Part shown: piece by piece, positions 46,899-56,206 of the stretch
Layout: the number at the start of each line of letters is the position of its first letter
Position numbering within the stretch: the first letter of the stretch is position 1
Assembly (NCBI RefSeq): GCF_014279815.1
Contig: NZ_CP047941.1
Span: 2,232,001 to 2,296,000, forward strand
Reading direction: 5' to 3'
Length of the DNA: 64,000 nt
Origin: Synechococcus sp. NOUM97013
Lineage (GTDB): Bacteria; Cyanobacteriota; Cyanobacteriia; PCC-6307; Cyanobiaceae
Notes under the pieces: generated by a model
Database searches by the model: none
What the model was told of the DNA's origin: nothing
Seen by the model: only the letters and a program-made list of their open reading frames with translations
Made by a program: the position numbers and the translations under genes

Positions 46899-46925
46899 TC
46901 CTGGCCAACGATGCCATCGCCAGGA
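46899..46925 (+). terminator. Hairpin after the CBM2 protein gene
   Basis: TCCTGGC (46899-46905) pairs with GCCAGGA (46919-46925) with a 13-base loop that itself contains GATG-C-CATC. It begins three bases after the stop codon. No U-run follows, so intrinsic termination is uncertain; it lies between two convergent genes. Confidence 0.45.
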
Positions 46926-46982
46926 GTGAAGACGACGGCAGCCACGTCAAGCTGAACAGCATCTGGCTGTGCCAGTAAGGCC

Positions 46983-47978
46983 TCACGCAGCGCGACGCCT
47001 GAGGACGGACAAAAGTTTCTCCATCACCGGCGGGACCGGAGCTTCAAACAGCATCCGGTCCCGTGTGATCGGGTGATCCAGCCCCAGCTGAAAAGCATGC
47101 AGGGCCTGTCCTGGCAGCTCAATGGGCAATTTGCGGCAACGGCTATAGGTGGGGTCCCCCACCACCGGATGGTTCATGTGCGCGCAATGCACACGAATCT
47201 GATGGGTTCGGCCCGTGTCGAGCTTGAAACGCAGCAACGAGTAATCACCAAGTCGTTCCTGCAAGCTCCAGTGCGTGCAGGCGTAACGCCCGTTCTCACC
47301 GCTGACCACGGCGTATTTTTTGCGATCGGCGGGATGACGGCCGATGGCCCCCACGATCGTGCCGCTGTCTCCTGCAGGCACCCCGTGCACCACCGCCAGA
47401 TACTCCCGTGAGGCGATGCGCTTCTGGATCTGCACCTGCAGCTTCACAAGCGCTTCCTGAGACTTGGCGATCACGATGCAGCCCGTGGTGTCCTTGTCCA
47501 GGCGATGCACGATCCCCGGCCGCAGCTTGCCACTGATCCCCGGCAGGTCCGGACAGTGATGCAACAGGCCGTTCACCAGGGTGCCGTCCTTGTTGCCCGG
47601 CGCCGGATGCACCGTGAGGCCTGCCGGCTTATTGATCACGATCAGGTGCTCATCCTCAAAGAGCACATCCAGATCCATCGGCTCTGGTTTCAGATAAGGC
47701 AGCGGTTCCGGTGGAGGCATCCACAGCTGCACTTCATCACCGGTGCGCAGTGGCGTCTTCGCCTTGCCGGTCTTGCCGTTCACCCGCACGTAACCGGCAT
47801 CGATGAATTTCTGAATCCGGGCACGACTTTGCTCCGAGCGCTGACTGACGAGCCAGCGGTCCAAGCGCATCGGCAGCGGCTTGGGATACGTCAGGCTCAC
47901 AAGCTCGCCCTCTCCCTCCCCGAATCCATTAGTGAAGGTCTCCTCAGGCAGGGGCGGCCGTCGCCAGGCAGGGCTCAT
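46983..47978 (-). CDS. rluD: 23S rRNA pseudouridine synthase (RluD type)
   Basis: RluD forms pseudouridines in helix 69 of 23S rRNA. The 331-residue protein has an N-terminal S4 domain ('RLDRWLVSQRSEQSRARIQKFI' in part), 'VLFEDEHLIVINKPAGLTVHP', the catalytic 'GIVHRLDKDTTGCIVIAK' with intact Asp, and 'LDTGRTHQIRVHCAHMNHPVVGD'. The intact HRLD here contrasts with the HRLG of the paralogue at 9983. Its start overlaps the rbgA stop by four bases. Confidence 0.94.
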   Translation of the reverse strand: MSPAWRRPPLPEETFTNGFGEGEGELVSLTYPKPLPMRLDRWLVSQRSEQSRARIQKFIDAGYVRVNGKTGKAKTPLRTGDEVQLWMPPPEPLPYLKPEPMDLDVLFEDEHLIVINKPAGLTVHPAPGNKDGTLVNGLLHHCPDLPGISGKLRPGIVHRLDKDTTGCIVIAKSQEALVKLQVQIQKRIASREYLAVVHGVPAGDSGTIVGAIGRHPADRKKYAVVSGENGRYACTHWSLQERLGDYSLLRFKLDTGRTHQIRVHCAHMNHPVVGDPTYSRCRKLPIELPGQALHAFQLGLDHPITRDRMLFEAPVPPVMEKLLSVLRRRAA

Positions 47979-48841
47979 GCAGGCAACTCCAGGGCAATGC
48001 TGCCCAAAGCCGATTTGCGGAAGTCATCCAGCAGCCGCTGCGCCATCCGTGCCGTATCGGAGGAGGTGTGGCGCTGCGCCACCGCCTCGAGCCAGAGGGC
48101 TGGATCGTCTGTCGCTCCGGCCAGGGCCGTGCCGTAGCGTTTTTCCAGCACCGAAAGAGCCACTCCGGATGCACCCTCCGGCTCAAGCGCTCGGAGCTGA
48201 CGCAGAAAGGCCTGGGCCACCAGCTCACCGTCGTAGGCCGCCTGACCGATGTCATCACACAGGGCGAGATGCAGCGCCGCCTGCTGGTCATCCAGACGCG
48301 GAGGCAACACACCCGGTGCATCCAACAGGTCGAGATCCTGGCCGAGACGCACCCAGCGCAGCGTGCGCGTCACCCCGGCGCGTCGGGCGCTGGCCACCAC
48401 CTTCTGCTTCACCAATCGGTTGATCAACGCCGACTTGCCCACATTGGGAAATCCCAGGGTGAGCGCCCGCACCGGCCTGGGGCGCATGCCACGGTTACGC
48501 CGCCGTTCGTTGAGCTGGTCACCAGCGCGGATCGCGGCCTGCTGCACCTGCTTGACCCCCGTGCCGGCTTTGGCATCACACCACACCGTGCGTTGCCCCT
48601 TGGCCTTGAACCAGGCCTCCCAGGCCAGGCGAGCGTCAGCCGTGACCATGTCGCGACGGTTGATCACCAGCAGGTGCTGTTTGCCCTTGATCCAACGACT
48701 GAGGTGGGGGTGCCCGGTGGCCAGAGGGATGCGCGCATCCCTCACCTCAATCACCAGATCCACCTTGTCGAGATTGCGGCGCAGCTGCTGTTCCGCCTTG
48801 GCGATGTGGCCCGGATACCACTGAATCGGCGGCGAACTCAC
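47975..48841 (-). CDS. rbgA: Ribosome biogenesis GTPase (YlqF/RbgA)
   Basis: RbgA/YlqF helps late maturation of the 50S subunit. The 288-residue protein has the circularly permuted GTPase order: '[34 protein letters not shown]' in part, G4 'VINRRDMV', then G1 '[15 protein letters not shown]' and G3 '[11 protein letters not shown]'. The C-terminal domain is typical. It is between usp and rluD with 4-base overlaps on both sides, so the three form one operon. Confidence 0.95.
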   Translation of the reverse strand: MSSPPIQWYPGHIAKAEQQLRRNLDKVDLVIEVRDARIPLATGHPHLSRWIKGKQHLLVINRRDMVTADARLAWEAWFKAKGQRTVWCDAKAGTGVKQVQQAAIRAGDQLNERRRNRGMRPRPVRALTLGFPNVGKSALINRLVKQKVVASARRAGVTRTLRWVRLGQDLDLLDAPGVLPPRLDDQQAALHLALCDDIGQAAYDGELVAQAFLRQLRALEPEGASGVALSVLEKRYGTALAGATDDPALWLEAVAQRHTSSDTARMAQRLLDDFRKSALGSIALELPA

Positions 48842-49221
48842 GGCACCACCAGCACTGGACAGGGCGCGAGCTGAATCACCCGCGCTGCGGTGCTTCCGGC
48901 TTCGGCTTCAAGCTTCACGCCGCGCGTCCCCATCACGATCACATCCACATTCAACTCATCGGCCACATCGCAGATCACAAAGGCTGGCTTGCCCTCACGC
49001 TCCACCTCGTCGCAGGCCACCCCTGCCTGTTCAAAACGCTCCCGCGTCTGCGACAACAACGCGGCCACCGCCTCGTGGTCGTGCATTTCCGGGCGTTCGG
49101 GCTGCACCACCGAGAGCAGCACCAGCCGGCTGCTGTGACTGCGCGCAAGCTCTAACGCCTTGCCTGCGGTCTCCAGAGCCTGACGGCTCTGGTCAATGGG
49201 AAACAAAACGGTCTCGAACAT
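48838..49221 (-). CDS. Universal stress protein (UspA family)
   Basis: The 127-residue protein has '[22 protein letters not shown]' in part, and the nucleotide-binding C-terminus '[33 protein letters not shown]'. The GxxGxxx-GS motif (here '[14 protein letters not shown]') indicates an ATP-binding member. ATG at 49221 is chosen over TTG 49227. Role: stress resilience, unspecified. Confidence 0.9.
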   Translation of the reverse strand: MFETVLFPIDQSRQALETAGKALELARSHSSRLVLLSVVQPERPEMHDHEAVAALLSQTRERFEQAGVACDEVEREGKPAFVICDVADELNVDVIVMGTRGVKLEAEAGSTAARVIQLAPCPVLVVP

Positions 49222-49281
49222 GTCCAAGTCCTACGGCCAACGCCCCTGCTGTCAGTCCTAGCTCCGGGACCGCAGAACTCG

Positions 49282-49288
49282 TATTAAT
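49282..49288 (+). promoter_or_regulatory. Possible -10 element of the pgk promoter
   Basis: TATTAAT at 49282-49288 lies 35 bases before the pgk ATG, in the gap between the divergent usp and pgk genes. No clear -35 was seen, so this is a weak call. Confidence 0.25.
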
Positions 49289-49322
49289 CTCACCGCGTTT
49301 TCTTACCGCACGACACAACCCT

Positions 49323-50528
49323 ATGGCGAAGCGTTCCCTGGCCAGCCTCTCCGGCGCCGACCTCAGCGGAAAGCGTGTTCTCGTGCGGGTTGACTTCAAC
49401 GTGCCCCTGAATGACGCCGGCGCGATCACGGACGACACCCGCATCCGCGCTGCCCTCCCCACCATCAACGACCTGATCGGCAAGGGCGCCAAGGTGATCC
49501 TCTCCGCCCACTTCGGTCGCCCCAAAGGCCAGGTGAACGACGCCATGCGCCTCACGCCTGTGGCTGCACGCCTGAGCGAACTGCTGGGCAAGCCCGTGGC
49601 CAAGACCGACAGCTGCATCGGCCCCGACGCTGAAGCCAAGGTGGGCGCCATGGCCGACGGCGACGTGGTGCTGCTGGAGAACGTGCGCTTCTTCGCAGAG
49701 GAAGAGAAGAACGAAGCCGGTTTCGCTGAAAAGCTGGCCAGCCTGGCTGAGGTGTATGTGAACGACGCCTTCGGCGCCGCCCACCGCGCCCACGCCTCCA
49801 CCGAAGGCGTGACCAAGTTCCTCAAGCCTTCCGTCGGCGGCTTCCTGATGGAGAAGGAGCTTCAGTATCTGCAGGGTGCCATCGACGCTCCCAAGCGCCC
49901 CCTGGCCGCCATCGTGGGCGGCTCCAAGGTGAGCTCCAAAATCGGCGTGCTCGAAGCGCTGATGGACAAGTGCGACAAGATCCTTGTCGGCGGCGGCATG
50001 ATCTTCACCTTTTACAAAGCTCGCGGCCTGGCCGTCGGCAAGAGCCTGGTGGAAGAAGACAAGCTGGAACTGGCCAAGGAGCTGGAGGCCAAGGCCAAAG
50101 CCAAAGGCGTGGAACTGCTGCTTCCCACTGACGTTGTGCTGGCCGACAACTTCGCCCCCGACGCCAACAGCCAGACCGCGCCTGTGACCGCCATCCCCGA
50201 CGGCTGGATGGGCCTGGACATCGGCCCCGACTCCATCAAGGTGTTTCAGGACGCCCTGGCCGATTGTCAGACCGTGATCTGGAACGGCCCCATGGGTGTT
50301 TTCGAGTTCGACAAATTCGCCGCCGGCACCAACGCCATCGCCACCACCCTGGCCGACCTGAGCGCCAAGGGCTGCTGCACGATCATCGGCGGTGGTGACT
50401 CCGTCGCAGCCGTTGAGAAGGCTGGCCTGGCCGAGAAGATGTCCCACATCTCCACCGGCGGTGGTGCCAGCCTCGAACTGCTGGAAGGCAAGGTGCTGCC
50501 TGGCGTGGCCGCCCTCGACGCCGCCTGA
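49323..50528 (+). CDS. pgk: Phosphoglycerate kinase
   Basis: Pgk interconverts 1,3-bisphosphoglycerate and 3-phosphoglycerate in the Calvin cycle and glycolysis. The 401-residue protein has '[14 protein letters not shown]', 'SAHFGRPKG', '[15 protein letters not shown]', '[15 protein letters not shown]' and '[13 protein letters not shown]', with the C-terminal '[21 protein letters not shown]' in part. Full length. Its codon use looks highly biased, as for an abundant protein. A terminator follows at 50577. Confidence 0.98.
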   Translation: MAKRSLASLSGADLSGKRVLVRVDFNVPLNDAGAITDDTRIRAALPTINDLIGKGAKVILSAHFGRPKGQVNDAMRLTPVAARLSELLGKPVAKTDSCIGPDAEAKVGAMADGDVVLLENVRFFAEEEKNEAGFAEKLASLAEVYVNDAFGAAHRAHASTEGVTKFLKPSVGGFLMEKELQYLQGAIDAPKRPLAAIVGGSKVSSKIGVLEALMDKCDKILVGGGMIFTFYKARGLAVGKSLVEEDKLELAKELEAKAKAKGVELLLPTDVVLADNFAPDANSQTAPVTAIPDGWMGLDIGPDSIKVFQDALADCQTVIWNGPMGVFEFDKFAAGTNAIATTLADLSAKGCCTIIGGGDSVAAVEKAGLAEKMSHISTGGGASLELLEGKVLPGVAALDAA

Positions 50529-50576
50529 TCACCGGCCGCATGGCGGCGTCACACCGCCCGAATCCTCAACCGATTC

Positions 50577-50603
50577 AGCCGCTCCTTCAAAGGGCGGCTT
50601 TTT
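50577..50603 (+). terminator. Rho-independent terminator of pgk
   Basis: AGCCGC (50577-50582) pairs with GCGGCT (50594-50599) across an 11-base loop, followed by TTTT (to 50603). It is the clearest intrinsic terminator in the window. Confidence 0.8.
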
Positions 50604-50619
50604 GCTGGGCGGTCGTGTG

Positions 50620-50649
50620 TTGATCAGGCTTTGAAGTTGATCAGGCTTT
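50620..50649 (+). repeat. 13-bp direct repeat at the end of the HupE-like operon
   Basis: TTGATCAGGCTTT occurs at 50620-50632 and 50637-50649, separated by four bases. The second copy includes the stop codon of the third HupE-like gene (minus strand). It looks like a small tandem duplication. Confidence 0.7.
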
Positions 50650-51189
50650 AAGCAACAGGCCGAGCGACAGCAGCCCTGCGGCAGCGATCCAACTGCCAGC
50701 CACACGCACCGCCATGCGAAAACCAGTGCTGTGGGTTGCCGCCACCTGAGCACTGATCAACACCGACAACACCGCCACGGCACTGACCACCCCCAACACA
50801 TCCAGGGGCAACCCGCTCGATGCGGAGGGCATCGTGAACCCGTTGATCAGACCAAAGAGCAGACCGGAGCCAGCCACCGTGAAGGCGAGCAGCTGCACCG
50901 ACAGGCGCAGTGACAACGCCACCAGCACACCCACCGCGGTGAACAGCACAGTGGAGAGCAACGCCAGCGTGAGATCCAGGCCCCAACGCTGACCGATCGC
51001 AAGCCCGATCCACCAGCTCAACGGCAGCAGCGTCAGCAGCAGGCGACCTCCCTGAGGACCCTGCTGACCGGCGAGCAACGCCAGACCCAGCACCAGCAAC
51101 AGATCCGATGGCGTCAGGAACAGGTGCGCGATGCCGTCGTAGAAGCCACCGAAACCGGTCTGCATCAGGTGCGCAAACAACAGGGGCAT
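50641..51189 (-). CDS. HupE/UreJ-related membrane protein, divergent
   Basis: The 182-residue protein has about six transmembrane helices and opens with 'GFYDGIAHLFLTPSDLLLVLGLALLAG', which aligns with the start of HupE/UreJ proteins but lacks the Hx5DH metal-binding motif. It begins at ATG 51189, overlapping the stop of the neighbouring HupE gene (TGATG). It is the last gene of the five-gene operon. Probable membrane partner or paralogue of the HupE permease; the substrate is not known. Confidence 0.78.
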   Translation of the reverse strand: MPLLFAHLMQTGFGGFYDGIAHLFLTPSDLLLVLGLALLAGQQGPQGGRLLLTLLPLSWWIGLAIGQRWGLDLTLALLSTVLFTAVGVLVALSLRLSVQLLAFTVAGSGLLFGLINGFTMPSASSGLPLDVLGVVSAVAVLSVLISAQVAATHSTGFRMAVRVAGSWIAAAGLLSLGLLLKA

Positions 51190-51779
51190 CACGCGGCTCC
51201 CACCTGGATCAACGACCAGACCCCAACCACTGCGATCACGGCACCGACCACCTGCAGCAGGCGATGCCCCCAGGCCAGACGCCGCGCTTCACCCAGGCCG
51301 ATTCCCACCAGATGGAGCAAACCGGTGGCAGCAACGAAGGCCAGGCTGAACAGCAACGCATCAGCACCATCCGGAAGCTCCACGCCGTGGGCATAACCGT
51401 GAAACAAGGCAAACAGACCCACCAGCACGGCAGCCAGCGCGAGCGGCAGGCGCTGCTGCAGCATCACCAACACCCCCAGCACCAGAGCCGACAGGGCAAT
51501 GCCGGTCTCGACGCCGGGCAACGGCAGATCGAGCAGGCCCATCAGGCCACCGAAGGCCATCACCATCGGGAAGGCCACGGGCAGCAGCCAGATTGCCGGC
51601 GCTCCCAACACCGCACCCCAGAGGCCGACGGCCACCATCGCCACCACGTGATCGATGCCGGTCACGGGATGAAGCAGGCCAGCCATCACGCTGCCGGCTC
51701 CACCCTCCGGCACATGGGCCAAGGCAGCCGAGGGAAGCAATGACAGCAGCAGAGCCAACAGCAACCAACGCCAACGCAT
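51189..51779 (-). CDS. HupE/UreJ family permease-like protein
   Basis: The 196-residue membrane protein has a signal peptide (MRWRWLLLALLLSLLPSAALA), after which the mature protein would begin with His (HVPEGG). It has the family motif HPVTGIDH (H-x5-DH) and 'FHGYAHG'. HupE and UreJ proteins are nickel permeases of hydrogenase and urease operons, but many relatives have no such neighbours. ATG at 51779 follows the HupE_UreJ_2 stop by one base. Confidence 0.88.
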   Translation of the reverse strand: MRWRWLLLALLLSLLPSAALAHVPEGGAGSVMAGLLHPVTGIDHVVAMVAVGLWGAVLGAPAIWLLPVAFPMVMAFGGLMGLLDLPLPGVETGIALSALVLGVLVMLQQRLPLALAAVLVGLFALFHGYAHGVELPDGADALLFSLAFVAATGLLHLVGIGLGEARRLAWGHRLLQVVGAVIAVVGVWSLIQVGAA

Positions 51780-51780
51780 T

Positions 51781-52797
51781 TCAAACACCTCCTTTGATCA
51801 GGGACACCGTGGTCTCAATCGTCCAGTAAGCACCGGCACAACCGATGGTCCAGGCGGGAACGCGCCGGACCCAAAGAGGCCAGCGGATCTGCAGCTGTCG
51901 GAACGCACGCTCCAGCGCCAGCACCAACACCACAAACACGTCTTGACCGATCTCGATGCCCACGTTGAACAGCAACAGGGCCAGCAGCAGTTCGTGATGC
52001 GGCAAGCCCAGCTCCGCGAGCCCACGGGCATACCCGAAGCCGTGCAAAAGCCCGAAACCGCAGGCCAGCACCCAGGGATGACGGAGCGTGAAACTGGTCT
52101 GTCCACGCATGAACCGCACCACTTCCGTGCCGATGAACAGGATCGACAAGGCGATGGCTGCATTCAGTGGTGCTGCGGGCACCTGAACGATGCCGATGGC
52201 AGACACCGACAGGGTGATGCTGTTGGCGAGCGTGAATGCCGTGACGGTTTTCAGCAGCATCCATCCATCGCGCACGATCAGCACAAGACCCAGCAGCAGC
52301 AGCAGGTGGTCGACACCCAGAAGGATGTGCTCGATCCCCAGGCGCAGATACGACCAGACGCCGGGTTGCTGATCCGCCTCGGAGGCGGTGGGAATGACCG
52401 CTTCGGGCTGCTCCGGTTGGATCAACAGGGTCTGCAGCGCTTCCGTCTGCCACGGGCGCACCCGCAGCAGCACCTCCGTGCCGGCGGAGGCCAACCCATC
52501 AATCCTGATCACGCGACCTTCCAACGGCTGACGGCAACTGAGCTCGGCCTCGTAGACGAGGGCCGTGGCCTCCTGACGGCTGTCGGGTGCCCCCTGCAGG
52601 GCACAGTCTTCGGGGAAACGTGGTGCGATTGGTAGCCGTTGCCCCTGCAGCAGCGGCAACTTCCAGAGCACCTGATAGGTGCTGGCACCTGTGGCCTGCA
52701 ATTCGAGAAAACCAGGGAACAGGTCGTGGGCTGCAACCAACCGCGGCATCAGCAGGGCCACGACCATCAGCAAGGGCAGCAGAACGCGACGCACCAT
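51781..52797 (-). CDS. HupE/UreJ_2-type membrane protein with periplasmic N-terminal domain
   Basis: The 338-residue protein has a signal peptide ending 'RLVAA', after which the mature N-terminus is His (HDLFPGF). Residues 24-145 are an extracytoplasmic beta-rich domain; residues 150-338 form a HupE-like bundle with the motif 'HILLGVDHLLLLLG' (H-x5-DH) and 'HGFGYARG'. This is the HupE_UreJ_2 architecture. It follows ppiC by two bases and precedes the HupE gene by one. Likely metal or proton-coupled transport; unproven. Confidence 0.88.
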   Translation of the reverse strand: MVRRVLLPLLMVVALLMPRLVAAHDLFPGFLELQATGASTYQVLWKLPLLQGQRLPIAPRFPEDCALQGAPDSRQEATALVYEAELSCRQPLEGRVIRIDGLASAGTEVLLRVRPWQTEALQTLLIQPEQPEAVIPTASEADQQPGVWSYLRLGIEHILLGVDHLLLLLGLVLIVRDGWMLLKTVTAFTLANSITLSVSAIGIVQVPAAPLNAAIALSILFIGTEVVRFMRGQTSFTLRHPWVLACGFGLLHGFGYARGLAELGLPHHELLLALLLFNVGIEIGQDVFVVLVLALERAFRQLQIRWPLWVRRVPAWTIGCAGAYWTIETTVSLIKGGV

Positions 52798-52799
52798 GG

Positions 52800-53654
52800 T
52801 CAGAACTGGGGCACGCGCACGCTGTAACGGGCCAGCAGATCGCGGTAATAGCTCTCCTGATGCTCCTGCCGCTGCACGTCTTGCCAGTCACGCAAGACGC
52901 CATCACGCACATGATCCAGGGGCGGGAGTTCAGCGGGGACGATGGACGACACGCGCACCAGATGAATGCCGTAGGCCGAGCTGATCGGACCGACCCAGCG
53001 GCCCTTCGGTTGTTGTTGCAGGGCGTCGGTGAAGGTGGAGCCGAACTGCGCCAGCAATTCACTGCGGCTCTCGCCCTCCCTGCTGGCTGAGACCATCGCC
53101 AGGGGGTCCCCCAGGGACGACGGATCAGCTGCGGCATCACCCTGGTTGAGCTGAGCCAGCAACGCCTCGGCATCACGCGTCAACTGCTCACCCCGGCGGG
53201 ATGGATCAAGGAACACCTGCTGGAAGCTGAAGCGGGGCTCGCTGCTGAAACGCTCCGGATGGGCCTCGAGATGGGCCTGCAGCTGCTGATCGCTGGGGGT
53301 TGGCAGGGGCTGCTCGCCATGGCTGACGAATTCCATTTTCTGACGCAACCGGCGACGCACGATCGTGTCGTTGCGATCCAACCCAAGGGCCATCGCCTCG
53401 CGCACGAACACCTCCGTGCGCACGTGTTCATCGAACAACCGCTCCAGCTCCTCCTGCGAGGGGGGACGTTGCCAGGTGCGTGCAAACGCCTGGACCATGG
53501 CCACCGCTTGGTCGTTGCTGACAACGATCTGCGTGTCTCCCTTGGGAGCCTTCGCATCCAAGGCTCCCTGCAGACCAAACAGGCCAGCACCCACGATCAG
53601 AAATGGAACGATCGGTTCCTGAACCAGCGTGCGCAGTCGATCAGGCCAGGACAT
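52800..53654 (-). CDS. Parvulin-type (PpiC/SurA-like) peptidyl-prolyl isomerase, membrane-anchored
   Basis: The 284-residue protein has an N-terminal hydrophobic anchor (residues 15-32), a helical chaperone-like region, and a parvulin domain at about 140-250 with 'RFSFQQVFLDPSRRG', 'SLGDPL' and 'GPISSAYGIHLVRVSS'. It would fold proteins outside the cytoplasm; the operon partners (a lipoprotein and HupE-type proteins with outer domains) are natural clients. Its start overlaps the DUF3604 stop by one base. Confidence 0.9.
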   Translation of the reverse strand: MSWPDRLRTLVQEPIVPFLIVGAGLFGLQGALDAKAPKGDTQIVVSNDQAVAMVQAFARTWQRPPSQEELERLFDEHVRTEVFVREAMALGLDRNDTIVRRRLRQKMEFVSHGEQPLPTPSDQQLQAHLEAHPERFSSEPRFSFQQVFLDPSRRGEQLTRDAEALLAQLNQGDAAADPSSLGDPLAMVSASREGESRSELLAQFGSTFTDALQQQPKGRWVGPISSAYGIHLVRVSSIVPAELPPLDHVRDGVLRDWQDVQRQEHQESYYRDLLARYSVRVPQF

Positions 53655-55567
53655 CAGGAGGGGTTGTACCAGATCGGGCTGGTGTAAGCCCGCTCCTGAC
53701 TGGTGTACGGAGCCGTTGCAGGCATCTCGTCGTAGAGGTTGTAGTTCTTGCGGTCATAGGCGAGCCAGGTCGGTGTGGGGATCTCGATGACACGGACGTA
53801 ATAGAACGCCTTCTGGCTGGGATCGAACGCAGGATCCTTCCAGTAGCCCGTCAAGGTCGGAGCGCCAATGGTGTTGGTGTAAGTGGCCTCACGCTCATTC
53901 ACGCTCGAACCGACCGATGGCACCTTGCCGTCGGCACCACGCATGCGCTGATCCGGATCACTCCACGACACATCGAACACCTGTTCATGGGTTTCGCCAT
54001 CGGCATCCAGCCAGCCCTTGACCACCTGAATCCGATCGAGATTGGCGCCATCCGGATCCTTCCGGGCCTGCACCAGCAAGGAGGGAATCTGACCCTCGCT
54101 GGCCGCCATCAGATCACCACCCATCGGCACCCCATCGGCACAGACCTGCTGGGCCCAGTCCGCCGCCTTGAGCTCCTCACCGGTGTAGTCGTACCCGCCG
54201 TAGACACGGACGGTGAGGCGGGTGCCACTGGTGCCGAACACCTCCTTGCGCGCCATCGCATCCCAGAGGGCCGTGCGGGTGTTGCCGGAAGCCCAGACCC
54301 CAGCAAGACCGGACGCCCCCAGCTGCAGGGCGGTGAGGTCGAGGGAGGCATCCTTCGCGGACTTGATCAGGACGTCTTTCCAACGCTCGGGGCTGGGCTC
54401 CAGCATCGGAGCCTTGCCCCACCAATTGTCTTCAGCGGTGGAGGGAAGGCTGGAGTGGGAGTCGGTGGAGCCGACCATCCCGAACTTGAACGGGTTCACG
54501 CCAAGCTGCTGCTCGAGCTGCAGACCTTGCCTTAGGGCTGCACGGGCGTACTCATAGGGGTACATGTCCGGCGTGATGGGTTTGGTGCCGCCCAGGTTGG
54601 TGTGATCGACAATGTTGAAGCCAGCGAACTCGTCTTCCGGCGACAGCAGCGGGTGGGTCTCTCCGGTGCCCTTGGCCTGCGTCACCTCCACCAGCGGCTC
54701 AAAGCGATGGCGCATCCGGGCGTAATCGGCATCAATCGGCTCGCCGGTTTTTTGATGACGCGGCAGGAACATGGTGCCGCTGGAGAGGTTGCCGTTGTGG
54801 GGGATGGCCAGCACCCGCCCACCGGTGTTCTCCTCGTAGTAGTTCATGAAGGCCCAGAGATCCTCCACGTCTTCGGAATCAAAAGCGGAGAACGGCAGGA
54901 TCTGATCCGCCAGTGCCTTGTTGTCGCGGAAGACGACCACCCGGTGGAGATTGCCGCCGCCAGGTTGGCTGGTCCACTCGTAGCCAATCAAGGTGCTGAA
55001 CTTGCCAGGAGCGTTGTATCGCTCCGCCACCTCGGTGTTGTATTCCCAGACGCTGCGCATGTAAGCGTCATTGGAGATCAGGGCGTCGCGACCACCACCC
55101 ATCTTCTGGACCAACAAGTTGAAGGCTTCCAACCCCTTGCCTGCTTTCAACAGGTCGTTGAGCTGTTGGCCTAAGGGTGATTTGAGCAGCTCAGGATCCG
55201 ACTTCTCCATGCCCTGAGCAAGGCCCAGGTTTTCGGCATGATCGGCCACCACGAGAAAGTCGAGCGGTCGCTTCAAAGCCGCCTGCTGACCGGAATTGCT
55301 GGTGACCGTTTCACCCCTGGCAAAGCGATAGGCCTCGTCGAGTCCCAGCTTGGTGCCCGCCAGACCGGCGTCAGGCGACAAGGCCGTGTGGAGGTGGGTG
55401 TCACCGAAGTAAGCACGGTTGCCACTGGCGCACTGCGGGTCCTCGATCACCGACGATGCCGCGGCCTTCGACTCCAAAGGAGTGCCAGGTCCACTGGTGC
55501 AGGAGGACAGGCCGGAGGCCAGAGCGATAACGCCGGTGAGGGCCAGAGCACGAACACGACTGGGCAT
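53654..55567 (-). CDS. DUF3604 lipoprotein, PHP-like predicted metallohydrolase
   Basis: From ATG at 55567 the product is 637 residues with a lipobox (LSSC, Cys23), so it is expected to be a lipoprotein. It carries PHP-like metal motifs: 'GDTHLHTALSPDAG', 'FLVVADHAENLG', 'IPHNGNLSSG' and 'GSTDSHSSLPS'. DUF3604 is a family of unknown function with the look of a PHP-type phosphoesterase. It is the first gene of a tightly spaced five-gene operon (TGATG overlap with ppiC). The frame extends to 55603, but this start gives the signal peptide. Confidence 0.9.
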   Translation of the reverse strand: MPSRVRALALTGVIALASGLSSCTSGPGTPLESKAAASSVIEDPQCASGNRAYFGDTHLHTALSPDAGLAGTKLGLDEAYRFARGETVTSNSGQQAALKRPLDFLVVADHAENLGLAQGMEKSDPELLKSPLGQQLNDLLKAGKGLEAFNLLVQKMGGGRDALISNDAYMRSVWEYNTEVAERYNAPGKFSTLIGYEWTSQPGGGNLHRVVVFRDNKALADQILPFSAFDSEDVEDLWAFMNYYEENTGGRVLAIPHNGNLSSGTMFLPRHQKTGEPIDADYARMRHRFEPLVEVTQAKGTGETHPLLSPEDEFAGFNIVDHTNLGGTKPITPDMYPYEYARAALRQGLQLEQQLGVNPFKFGMVGSTDSHSSLPSTAEDNWWGKAPMLEPSPERWKDVLIKSAKDASLDLTALQLGASGLAGVWASGNTRTALWDAMARKEVFGTSGTRLTVRVYGGYDYTGEELKAADWAQQVCADGVPMGGDLMAASEGQIPSLLVQARKDPDGANLDRIQVVKGWLDADGETHEQVFDVSWSDPDQRMRGADGKVPSVGSSVNEREATYTNTIGAPTLTGYWKDPAFDPSQKAFYYVRVIEIPTPTWLAYDRKNYNLYDEMPATAPYTSQERAYTSPIWYNPS

Positions 55568-55663
55568 CACCTTCTCTCGTGATTCAACGCTCAGGCTGAG
55601 CAAAGACGCTGATCAAGGCAACGCAACAGCGGCGGATGGCTTCCAAACTTTGCACTGATGGGA

Positions 55664-56077
55664 TCAGCCCCAGTGCGGCTCGCCCCCGAAGGATCCCTGG
55701 GAACGGCGTGATCGACGTTCCGGCAACAACGGCAGACCCAGACGACGGCGTTCCGCATTCATCACCTGCTGTCCCTCACGGAACAGGCGGCGCAAGGCTT
55801 GCCGTTGCTCCTGCTTGCAAGCCCGGAAGGCGTCGGTCGTGCGTGCACGCTCCGTGCAGTCCCGTCCTGAATTGAGCAAGGCCAGGCGTTGGTCATAGCT
55901 GTCGAGCTCCCAGCGGCGACGGGTCTGAAACAACTGCTGCTTCTGGGCATCAGTGAGCGTCCCATCACGCTGCCCGGCCACCGAATCGGCAGGCCCCATG
56001 CCCTGCTGCAGCGTGGCCGCTGCAAACGCCACACAAGGAATCAGCAGCGCCTTACGCCAGCGATGGGTGAGCACCAT
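55664..56077 (-). CDS. Hypothetical secreted, Arg/Gln-rich protein
   Basis: The 137-residue protein has a signal-like N-terminus (MVLTHRWRKALLIPCVAFAAATLQ) and a charged helical body with many Arg and Gln, such as 'QQLFQTRRRWELDSYDQRLALL' in part and 'CKQEQRQALRRLFREGQQVMNAERRRL' in part. It contains two Cys that could pair. It resembles Spy/CpxP-like periplasmic proteins only in general character. Function unknown. ATG at 56077 is chosen. Confidence 0.6.
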   Translation of the reverse strand: MVLTHRWRKALLIPCVAFAAATLQQGMGPADSVAGQRDGTLTDAQKQQLFQTRRRWELDSYDQRLALLNSGRDCTERARTTDAFRACKQEQRQALRRLFREGQQVMNAERRRLGLPLLPERRSRRSQGSFGGEPHWG

Positions 56078-56206
56078 GACGAGCCAATGGGGAGAACTCC
56101 CCCAGGTTGCTGCGGTCAAGCGGCCCAGATCTGACTGAACCGCGCGCGAGATGTGACGGAATCCGACCCACCGGCCGCCAGGATCGATCGCAGATGGCCT
56201 TAACCC

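Noticed and set aside
49290-50447. 385-codon minus-strand frame, Gly/Val/His-rich
   Set aside because: Antisense to pgk; caused by the strong codon bias of pgk, a known source of long shadow frames.
53603-54535. 310-codon plus-strand frame
   Set aside because: Antisense to the DUF3604 gene with no family signal.
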